From Apium graveolens (taxonomy: Eukaryota; Streptophyta; Magnoliopsida; Apiales; Apiaceae), in contig NC_133650.1 in the NCBI RefSeq assembly GCF_009905375.1, positions 142,615,296 to 142,679,295 on the forward strand: DNA of 64,000 nt, given 5' to 3'. Numbering within the stretch: the stretch's first letter is position 1; each line of letters begins with the position of its first letter. A program made the translations under genes and the position numbers. This document shows positions 54,884 to 64,000 of the stretch, piece after piece. Under the pieces are notes generated by a model. It was not told where the DNA came from. It made no database searches and saw nothing but the letters and a program-made list of their open reading frames with translations.

Positions 54884-56253
54884 TTTTGTTCTGTTATATC
54901 AGACTTTATGATCAGTATTTACAGAATTTAATCTCTTTGTGTATTCTGTGCTTAATTGACAAATGTGTTTAAATACTGACTGTTGTCTGATATATGTTTC
55001 TAAACTCTGATAAGTGATATGTTTGTTTAAGTAACTATTCAATCCTATGAGGATAACTGTGCTAGATGCTGACCTAGTAGTCTTCAATAAACAAAGGATC
55101 CCATATAAGAAGTAATTATTTCTGTGGAAATCTATTGACACAAGCAAATTCTGATAATTGAGCTTAGTTGAGTTTACTTTGTCTATCTTATTACTAAGTC
55201 ACAAATTAGAATAATGCTACTCATCTGTTAAATTCTGATACTAGTAAATCTGCTGAATGCACTAAGTGCTGATAAACCTCACTTATCAAAAGAAAAAGCA
55301 AAAGGATCAAAGAATAAAATCAGGTACTCCTTTGAGATCTAGAGTAAAAATGTGGAAGGAACGACCCAAGTGCATTGCTGGTATTAAGTAATATGCATCA
55401 GAAAATCAACCAAAATATTTTCTTGGTGACTTTTCACACTCTATGATTACTGGAGAAATACTCTGATAATAGCATAAATTCTGATAAGCAGTCGTGACTC
55501 ACTTACACTGAGAAGCCACTGTGAAATGGACTTTAAAAAGATGCATAAAATTAGCACAAAATAGTTGAGGTGGACTCAAGCATGAACTCATTCATCAGTA
55601 GGTTTCAGGATAATGACAGCTCTTTAGCAAAGTTTTAGTTATGCCTTATTTCTAAGATGTACTGAAGTGAATCAGACTTTACTCTATGTCTGATATTTAG
55701 CTTAATGCACACACTAATCACTCCATATGAATGATGAAAATTATTGTGGTGATCTATGTTGTTTTAGATGAACAGTCATTGTGTTTCATTGCACAAATTC
55801 TGAGGACAAGTTCTGATTACATATTCTGATGATTAAGTTCTGAAGAATATAAATCAGAATTTGTGTGAGGACTTCCTAAGATAGGCATTCCTTTTTCGAG
55901 TTAAGAAATTATGTTCTGATTACTGTTAAGTTCTGATATAAGTCTAAGTTCTGATATTACAGTCTAATTCTTTACTTGACTTATCTGTGGATAAAATTTA
56001 ATAACAGTCTCGGTTCAAACTAAAATATGTGAAGTGGAAGATTAATAGTCACTATGGTTAGGGTTAGTGATATTCGTACTTGAACAGTCAACTTTTACTT
56101 GCTTCTTGTGCGCATTAAACCATGTTTTCTCTTTCCAATGACTGTTTTTCTTTTTCCAAGTCTGGGGAGACGAGGTAGAATTAATTCTACCTGTCAACAT
56201 TAAATTTCTTTGCGTCTTCTGGCATTCTCATGCCTATATAAGCAACCACTTCA
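54884..56253 (+). other. Conserved 3' non-coding region of copy E
   Basis: No gene. It aligns by eye with copy B 28400-29828 (reverse strand). It is rich in TTCTGATA motifs (for example 55798-55960) and ends with the palindrome and TATA box before GypsyII interrupts it. Confidence 0.65.
56173..56242 (+). promoter_or_regulatory. Candidate internal promoter of copy E
   Basis: The 20-bp perfect palindrome (56173-56192) and CTATATAAG (56234-56242) have the same spacing as in copy B (28427-28497). The DNA between and around them is also conserved. The ORF it would drive is displaced by GypsyII, inserted 12 bp further on. Confidence 0.6.
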
Positions 56254-58379
56254 TGTAATAACCCCAATTTTTGGAAAATTTTGAAACCCTTATGAATAGT
56301 GTTTTTGCTGAATGAGAAAACTTTTCATGCCACACTATGTAGGGGTTCTGTTATGGATATTCTGAGATTTTATTAGTACTCTATATGGTATATAAGTGTA
56401 TGTAAAGATCGTCAGAATCCAATTCCGAACACTTTGATTTTTCCCGGAAATCCACTAGATACGAAAAGAATTGAGTATAAGGTAACAAGATAAGAAGGAT
56501 TTAAATTAAAGGATTATAAGAGAGGATCATAAAAGGAATATAATATATTGAGAAAAGTTAAGGGAACCTAAGTAATAAGATCCCGGGTATGATCCCTCAA
56601 ACGATAAACGAAAACGAAAGTTAAGCGAACCGTATAACAGATCAGCGGTCATCAGCAAACAATTAGGAAGTTAATCAAAGAGATTAGAGGGGATGATGTC
56701 ATCCAACCAATGGGAAGAGGACAAAGAGGGAAGGATGACACCACATGATGACATAAGCATGACATAGGAGGGAAGGAGGTGTGGTTGGCTATTAACCACA
56801 CAATTTGCAAGGTTAATAAAGTAATTAACCAAAATCTAAACAAAAACAACCAACCAAAAGCAAAACACAAAAATCATTTCATCTTCTTCAAGCCTTTGCT
56901 CTCGGCTTTTCTTGTTTTCAAAGAGAAGAATTTCAAAGATCCAAGCTTCCTAAATTGGTGAGTTAATTCTCTAGTCTTCCTTATGCATAGTTATGGCTAC
57001 CTTATGAGTTTAAGCCTCTAATTCTTTCTCAATCTTCTTCATTAAATGAATGAAGAAGACAATGAATAGTGTTTTCAAGTTTTTAACTTGAAATTTTTCT
57101 TGTTTTCCTTTAAGATCCAAGCATCCCTAAGACTTTTCAAAGCTTCTTAAGGCTTCCTAGCTACTCCCACCACTTCAAGGAAGGTATATCATCTCCAAAC
57201 CCTAGATTCCTATGTTTAATAAGATGATTTTGATTATTATGGTGATATTGTAGCTTAATGTTTGTGGTTTAGAGTTTGGGTTGAAGTGGTATTGAAATGG
57301 AATGGTAAATCTTGTTGTTTTGGTTAAAAGAATGTAGTATAGTTAAATTCAAGCTTAGGCAATAGAGTGAATGTTAAAATTGAGTTTATTTGGGGCCGTT
57401 GTAATGTAATTTAGATGGAGGTTGATTGGGTTGTGAATTGGAGTTGAAATTGTGGTTGTTTGAATTGGTTTAAATTTGGGAAATCGCGTAAACATAGCCG
57501 TCGTAACGTCCGATTTTCTTTAGACTGTTTTTGTGCATAACATTAAGACCCGAGAACCCCCTGCTAGATTATGACCATTGCCATGTCTAGATAGCTCGTG
57601 TTACGAGCTTCGTTTTGATATGTAGTTCGTTCGATTCCGATGCACGGTTTAGGAGAAACGACCGTTTCAAGTAACGGCGTTTTCCGAACGAACCCTTACC
57701 CCTCGCCTTACTTTGAAGCATCGGTTAAGACCTTAAAGGGTTAATTAATGTATGAAACAATTATTTTAAGTGTGTTAGGCAGTTGGTAAGACACTCGCGA
57801 AGGAATCGCCTTAAAACTCGTAATGGTTAATTTATTAAAAATGGTGGAGCCGAGGGTACTCGAGTGACTTAAGAGAATCAGTAAGCGCAAAACGAGCGTC
57901 AGAGTCTAAGTTGGTTAGAGTATAGATTTACAAGTGACTTTGGTTTAATTCCAACTTACTTGTTGTTTATAGGTTACCAGACTCGTCCCGAGCTATTCGT
58001 AACCTCAAGTCGCTCAAGCAAGTTTTCTACCCGTTATACTGTTGTTGTTATGTATATATGTATATGCATTATCTTGTGATAGATGCATGTTGGTTAATTA
58101 GCAAATTTTGCGATATATTGAAGCATGCTGATATGGTATATATATATATGCATGCCTGTTTTGTATTCTTGCCATATATATCTGTTGGTTCAGTTGATAA
58201 TACATATGCTAGAGAATAGCGGTAATTTGCATATACCCTTAGTATAGGGACCCAAAGGTGAAAACATTCTCTAAAACCGGGAGTCGAGGATCCCGAGTTG
58301 ATTTTATATATATATATATTTTTTTTTTTATATATATATGGTTATAGTTTTCAAAACTATTAATCGAATAAGGTTTATT

Positions 58380-58735
58380 CGATAACTTTAACTTTATTTT
58401 ATTATTGAATATTATTTCAAATATTCATCCGAGGACTTATGACTCCTTTATTTTATTATTGAATATTATTTCAAATATTCATTCGAGGGCTTATGACTTC
58501 TTTATTTTATTAAATGAATATTATTTTGAATATTCATTCGAGGACTTATGACTCCTTTTATTTTATTATTTGAATATTATTTGAATATTCATTCGAGGGC
58601 TTATGACTCCTTTATATTATTTATTGAATATTATTTGAATATTCATTCGAGGGCTTATGACTCAGTTTATATTATTTAATGAATATTATTTGAATATTCA
58701 TTTGAGGATCTATGACTCCGATTATTTGCTGAGAT
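58380..58735 (+). repeat. Minisatellite of 54-55 bp, six copies, inside GypsyII LTR
   Basis: The phrase GAGG(A/G)CTTATGACT (last copy GAGGATCTATGACT) recurs at 58431, 58485, 58540, 58595, 58649 and 58704. Each unit carries GAATATTATTT(C/G)AA and its near inverse AATATTC, so each can fold into a short hairpin. Confidence 0.85.
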
Positions 58736-59234
58736 ATATTCTTTATTTTATTAAAGAATAAGGTGTCAATAATCAAACTTATCTTTGATTATTCAAATAA
58801 AGATAGTACTTTCGTATAAGTATATCTTTGGTTATTTAATACTCATTTCAAGTATAAGTTTTAAAACTTCTACTTCAATTATTTTTATAAAGATTATTCT
58901 TTATGGGAATATTATTTAAATAATAATATTCAGATATTTTCTAATATATTGGGACTGATTTATTTCATTAAATCAGCATGACTCCAAACACTCCTTAAAG
59001 TGTTTTCGAGTCTTCAAAATGATTTTTAAAAGTTAGAGCGGATCCCAAAACTCATTTTTATATTTAAGATCTTACTTTTTAAAGGGGATTTAAATACTCG
59101 TTCAAAACTTGAGGGATCCGGCTCAGTGGTGTATTTTACATTCGCAACGAGGTTGCTGTTTTGAGAAAACATCTTGATTACTTGCCCATCGTTCGGGAAG
59201 TAAGTTCATCTATTTGAGTCGGCATAAGCAACAT

Positions 59235-59312
59235 GGGCTCAGTGGGCGTCCATGAAAGTGTAAGTGGCTCAGTGGGAGTCCATCAAATGCGTAAGTGGTT
59301 GAGTGGCAGTCC
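59235..59312 (+). repeat. Three imperfect 30-31-bp repeats in GypsyII LTR
   Basis: Units of the type GGCTCAGTGGG(C/A)GTCCAT start at 59235, 59266 and, more diverged, 59297. Confidence 0.7.
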
Positions 59313-60089
59313 AACATAAGGTCCTATTGCGGCCAGGGTGATGACCAGTGGGGAATTCGTCCATCTACTAGTAGAAAAGGTTACTTATTGGTATCTTTGC
59401 CTGATCAGCAAGATATCAGCTTTATGCCAAAATTCTTTCCTTTCCAAATTTATTGGATATTGCAATTTTGTTCATACTTTACATGACAGAGGTTTTCAGG
59501 AAATGTATGTATATATATAGGTGTATATATATATCGGGACTTAATGAAGTATATCATAACTTCATTTCCTTCAAAATATTTCAAAGATTGAATCTATTCA
59601 AGTCTTATCTTGTAGTCTCATCAGTGTGATGAACTTTTGAAACTAATTATAACTTGAACGGTGGTGGTTCAAGTAGTATTCGGAAAAGATATAAGTATAT
59701 TGGAGTATCTTATAACTTCATCTTTTAAACTTATATCTAGTAAATGATTATCTTATGCATGACAAAGATTTTCAGAAAAACGTTGAGACAAGGTTAGATA
59801 TATGAGATCACCTTGCAACGATATTTTTATACAGTTATACACTGGAACTCTGTGTGTATTATGCATGGAAGAGGACTTCCCATATTTTGAAAAGTATATA
59901 TGTATATATACTGAATATTTTGCGACTTCATCGCATTAAGATATCAAACTTGGTTCATTTCTTTTGACCAAGACTATCATGAGTACTATGAGAAGGCTCA
60001 TATATTGTTAATCATTATACATATTATTTTGGTGGGCTTGCTGCTCACCCTTGCTTTCTTTTTTCATCACACAACAATAGATAGAAAAG

Positions 60090-61517
60090 ATGAACATGAC
60101 TAAGCTCCCAATTCGCAGGCGGATAGGAAACATTCCGCAGTTTCCTGTAGGCGTGGATGTCGCTGTAGCCGAGGTAGGAACTACCAATAGGCTAGGTTTT
60201 CAACTTATGATGTACCATACTTATGTATAAATATGAATTGTAATAATGGCAAAGAAATGTAAATTTATTCAGAAACCTTTTTAAGGTGTATTGACATATA
60301 ATTGTGGAATAAAACGACTTGTGATTATTTTTGGATATTCATCTCTGAGACTATAACTTGTGGTGTGTGTGTTTATTGTGGGGTCACAGTACAGAGTAGT
60401 TGATTAATTATTAAGATTGGGTGTTATTAAGGGAAATGGAACTCGTGACAACCCGGATCCCCGACCCCGGATTTGGGGGTGTTACAGAAGTGGTATCAGA
60501 GCGAAGCGTTATAAACCTCAGAGATGATGTGACGTTAAGATAATAACTAAGATAATAAGAACTCTTGCCAAGTTCATAGTCGGGCTACCTAACGTAGTAT
60601 TGACAGTTAAAACCCTTACGGGAACCCTTATAAATATCGTGATAGTAACATAGTTCATTCTCGTATAGGGCAGCGGGGCACCGAACCCTGAGGTTTAGGA
60701 GCATCAGCATGAGGATGTTTTATTACAAGTTGGAGATCAAATTGTGAATCCGATGGAGTACCCTAATGAGGGACCGGATGAAATTCATATTGAGAATGTT
60801 GCGGTTGAGGATGTTATTCCGGAAAGGATTGTGGCTGAGGAGGATCTTATGGAGGATCCTGATGAGAATGAAGAGAGGACCGCTGAGGAATTGATGACCG
60901 TAGTCAGGGCGACTACCAGAGCAAGAATGGCCGCGAGGGTGGCACTAGAGGATGAAGAGTTACCAAGGGCATTAAAGTTAATGAGGGCAGAAGGAGTGGG
61001 GCCTTCCACGACCCCAATTATACCAGTATCAGACCCTCTTTCAGAGGTTCCTGTAGACATCCATGAGGTTCCACCAATTCCTGTTCCATCCCCGGTACAG
61101 AGCCCAGCACCTACTGAGGAAATGCCACATTTATCTCCTGCACCATTGTCACCTGATACCGTGTTTGGTTATCCATTTGGATCTCCTGGGTCTGCACCAC
61201 CTGCACCCCATGGACTGCTAGATGCTACCACTCAGGCTTCTCTTATCGCTGATTATCAGATGACCCTGGGTGGCCTGTCCGAGGCCCGTAATGTTAGGAG
61301 TGATCTGTTGGATCGACTTACTGCACCAAGGATTGAGGGCGGGGTACTTCCGGCAGGATTAGCTCATAGCATGGAAAGGATTGAGGCTACCACCCGTGTT
61401 ACAGCTAGAGGCCATCTTGAGGGTCAGATTGATCCAGCTCTACTTGCAACTATCTTAGACCTCATCACCTCTGTGATGGAGCAGGTTAGGGATGTCGTGC
61501 GTGCTCGCATTTCTTGA
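60090..61517 (+). pseudogene. GypsyII ORF0: predicted spliced accessory gene with exon 1 in the LTR
   Basis: Exon 1 (60090-60173, 28 codons, MNMTKLPIRRRIGNIPQF...) ends GCCGAG|GTAGGA. Exon 2 most simply begins at 60669 after CTCGTATAG and is in phase with the long frame to 61517, with one TAG (60696-60698, probably a former CAG). An alternative acceptor TTTAG|GAG at 60698 avoids that stop and is also in phase. The intron holds the LTR end and primer site. Exon 2 encodes an acidic N-terminus, an Ala/Arg-rich helix, a Pro-rich stretch (PVPSPVQSPAP) and a C-terminal helical region (ATILDLITSVMEQVRDVVRARIS). No known domain is recognised. Length and sequence differ from GypsyI ORF0; position and structure agree. 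Confidence 0.5.
60491..60502 (+). other. Primer-binding site of GypsyII
   Basis: TGGTATCAGAGC, 4 nt after the LTR, initiator tRNA-Met type, inside the predicted ORF0 intron. Confidence 0.9.
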
Positions 61518-62230
61518 TCCATGGTAGTGTGCAGAGCCAGAGCAATCAGACAAGGGTTTCATGTAGCACCGCTTTTGGAAGGATTAGCCTAAGTTATGAA
61601 TGATTAGTTTTAATGACTAGATGATTATCTATGGTAGTACTTTTGGGATAGAAACGATCAGATCAAATGATGTAATTCTCTTTAATATGTTCAGTTGTTG
61701 TACCCTCGAACCAATGGTTATGTATATATTCATTAATTTCAGTTCAGATCAGTTCGTGGTGATAAGTTCATATTGTTAATTGCACTATTAACACTTAAGA
61801 GGGTGCCATGAAGTTTATAGAACTTGAGAATTCATAATTTGCAATCGTGCAAGGACTGAACGAGGGAAAGACTTAATCAAAGTAAGTAAGACAAATATCC
61901 AAAGATTCTCAAAATTTTTCCAAGTAATATGCCCCCACAAGGAATAAGATTAGGGGCAAACCTTGAATGTGATAATCAGGGAGGTCGCAATTAAGATATA
62001 AGGAACCCAAAATATAATGAAGTGGAAAATAAAGATTTTAAATTAAAAAGATGACCCCAATTATGGGGAGTAGGAAGAAATATTTAGACTGAGAAAGCAG
62101 AAGTCGAGCAAGATAGGAAGAACCGGAATGGTACTCCTATTGGGCAATCCATAGACCTGCCTAAAACAAAACTTATACTTTTACCCCTAACCACCACCTT
62201 GAGGAAACAATGTGGTGTGAAATTCTTTCA
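61518..62230 (+). other. Spacer between GypsyII ORF0 and decayed gag
   Basis: No open frame is supported. It contains T-rich DNA followed by purine-rich decayed sequence and may include the leader and N-terminus of gag. Confidence 0.4.
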
Positions 62231-62239
62231 GGACCTTTA

Positions 62240-64000
62240 AGTCGCTAAGCTCTCAGAGTTTCAAGGAACAAGCTGACCCAGTCGAGGCAAGAGCCTGGCT
62301 AAAGGAAATACAGGAATCATTTGAGATTCCAAATGATTGACGAATCACAAAAGAGTGTTTTTGTCACTTACCCTCCTAAGAGTGAGACCACCCGCTGGTA
62401 AAAGGCCAAGGAAGGCACGAAGCCAGAGGTTATGATAAACTGATTTAAGTTCAGTAAGTTGTTTTCGGGAAAGTACTTCCCAAGGTTATGGAAATAGTGT
62501 AAAAGCTTTAGAGCCAGAACAAAGGCAGACGAGTATGATGAATTATGAATCTAAGTTGTAAAAGTTATCAAGATTCGTTCTGAGGACACGAATCCAGAAT
62601 GATGGGATGTTTAAAATCGATGCTTATGTTGGGTTGGTTCATGAAATAATGATAAGAGAAAGGAAAATAAAAAGAAACTGAAGTGGAAAGGAATATAAAG
62701 GCAAGAGAGTTTGAGGAATGATAAGGGAGTTGGGTATGAGGAAACCCTAAGGACTCGTAGTAATAGAAATAGAAAAGTATGTGATCGTCAGGACGAGGGT
62801 GATTCACCATGAGTTAAATTGATGGTTGAAAGTATAAGAGATACATATATTTTATCCCCTGTAATTTGGGAGGATTCGAGGAAACCTTGAGATAATTCGA
62901 AGAATAAATAATGAGACGCGGATAGACTGAGGAGTAAAGAAAGTAAGAAATTAAGAAAATTGGATGAAGGAAGTAACCTTCAAGAAGGTGAAGTGTAAGA
63001 CCGGTGGCATGATACCCAGAAAGGGAGACGCCATATATGAAAGATATCCCAACATTGAGGTGACTGTTGAGATAAACAACAAAAGTAAATAAGGATTTAT
63101 TAAGAAGAAGTTCACGTTGAACACGACCAATATCTTCCAGAACATCCATGTGATCATTACCAAATCAGGAAAGAAAAGGGGATAACCGTTGTTATCTTTT
63201 GGAGGCCATATTGATTGTCCTCATTTTGTATACAGATGTTATTGTGAAATTAGGCATCTACTATCGAGGTGGGAATGATTGAATAAGACACCCTTATCAG
63301 GGATATATGACTTGATTTATCCATGGAAGGATGCAGGTACCTTTTAAAGGTGGAATTAAGGATAAAACATCGGTAACTTAAAATGAATCCTAGGGGAATG
63401 CATAAAGGTTGGCATTTCACCCTTAATAGGGACAGTATGAGTTTTGACAGTATGATTGGAAAGGGTTAAGGTAACAATAACCTTTAAGAATCAGTGGAGA
63501 AATTTTTCAGAGGTATATAGACAATGGTTTTAGTATTAGTAAATGGTATTTTGATATGCCCTGTATATAGGGAATACAGGAGGAACGATTGAAGGATAAT
63601 CTTAGAGGTTTTACAAGGAGAAAGGTAATATTCAAAATTCTCAAGAATAGAAATGTTGATAAAGGAAATATGATGTAATTATAATGATGCCAAGTGGGGC
63701 ACGTGTTAAACCACAAGAAAGTATGGATCGAACCAGTAAAGGTCGAAATTGTTCAGGGCAATTAGGACCTAAGATAAAAGATGTTCTAAGTACGATCGAG
63801 AGTCAGTCGCTATAGTGATTAACCTCTCAAGACTGAGGCAATAACTTATGGAAAAATGGTGATAATTTTTTTTTATTTTTACTCATCAGACTTTAAGGAA
63901 AATATCTTCACATAAGCTGTGATTGAAATGAGATAGAATTTTTTTTGGAGGTGGTTAAAATGACATTGACTGTAAGGAAATTTTACTATCAGGAAAGGCC
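62240..64000 (+). pseudogene. gag-pol: GypsyII decayed gag-pol
   Basis: Frame-by-frame reading shows the gag core near 62255-62480 (ADPVEARAWLKEIQESFEI; then TTRW and a stop replacing the second Trp, KAKEGTKPEVM). RT lies about 63250-63690 (KDAGTF near 63335; VLVLVNGILIC near 63527-63560, where the catalytic Asp pair reads Asn-Gly), followed by the EVLQGER block. RNase H text is near 63800-63990 (YDRESVAIVI, then YSSDFKENIFT). The distance from gag to RT is only about 1 kb, so protease and nearby sequence are partly deleted. Stops are frequent; most fit G-to-A changes. The domain order is of the gypsy type. Confidence 0.65.

Larger units (their letters stand above)
56254..60486 (+). repeat. 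5' LTR of GypsyII
   Basis: Termini are TGTAATAACCCC and GGGGGTGTTACA, 4,233 bp. It includes TTTGCTCTCGGC (near 56896), an AT dinucleotide run (58308-58340), a 54-55-bp minisatellite (58380-58735), a 30-31-bp triplicate (59235-59312) and the first exon of ORF0 (60090-60173). Confidence 0.85.
56254..64000 (+). mobile_element. GypsyII: long-LTR Ty3/gypsy element, runs past window end
   Basis: It inserted in copy E after CACTTCA. The 4,233-bp 5' LTR, primer site, ORF0 and heavily decayed gag-pol follow in order. The 3' LTR is outside the window. Many Trp codons have become TGA/TAA/TAG, as expected from cytosine-methylation decay, so it is old compared with GypsyI or has been silenced longer. Because it lies within E, E must be older still. 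Confidence 0.8.

Noticed and set aside
58380..58735. CRISPR-like array
   Set aside because: Units are contiguous 54-55-bp tandem repeats without unique spacers, inside a plant LTR.
62568..63163. Minus-strand ORFs of 70-110 codons near the window end
   Set aside because: They are antisense to the decayed GypsyII gag-pol, which explains the region better on the plus strand.

Overview
This is plant nuclear DNA, AT-rich, gene-poor and almost wholly built of nested transposable elements. No intact host gene, rRNA or functional tRNA gene is visible. Plant-type Ty1/copia and Ty3/gypsy proteins, a tRNA-derived SINE, a CACTA transposon and a plant CHUP1-like gene fragment point to a eudicot; Apiaceae or a related asterid is a guess only. 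I use these labels: copia copies A, B, C, D, E (one Sirevirus-like family), GypsyI and GypsyII (long-LTR, Tekay/Del-like by inference).

Layout. 1-2910: 3' end of copy D (+), a decayed accessory ORF, polypurine tract and truncated LTR. 2911-5720: LTR-like DNA holding a SINE (4783-5012). 5721-10152: non-coding DNA, a solo-like LTR, an unrecognised broken ORF (-), and another LTR-like promoter segment. 10162-15264: copy C (+), LTR-gag-pol cut off inside reverse transcriptase. 15513-42973: copy A (-), cut off at the same heptamer and facing C across a 248-bp loop. A was later opened by copy B (18618-35660, 5-bp TSD) and by a CACTA element (36747-42021, 3-bp TSD). B itself took in a 3.7-kb inverted piece of a C-like element together with a 499-bp duplication. 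42974-44209: orphan mosaic of two accessory-ORF fragments. 44210-56253: copy E (+), opened by GypsyI (46969-53515) and then shortened by a microhomology deletion. 56254-64000: GypsyII (+), inserted in E and running off the window.

How the parts work. The copia copies carry LTR, initiator-Met primer site, gag with CCHC knuckles, protease, integrase and RT/RNase H. Beyond pol lies a 1.4-kb conserved non-coding block with a perfect 20-bp palindrome and TATA box, then an 89-aa ORF and a 1,250-codon accessory frame. Both gypsy elements appear to carry a spliced accessory gene ('ORF0') upstream of gag. Its start codon and first exon lie inside the 5' LTR and its intron spans the LTR end and primer-binding site. 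In GypsyI that first exon begins MVRFKQTARKT, matching the histone H3 N-terminus in register from the initiator Met. This is the most novel candidate in the window. The other main candidates are the ancestral ~10.5-kb C/A palindrome with convergent LTR promoters, the candidate internal promoter, and the conserved double stop plus 3'-splice-like signal between gag and pol.
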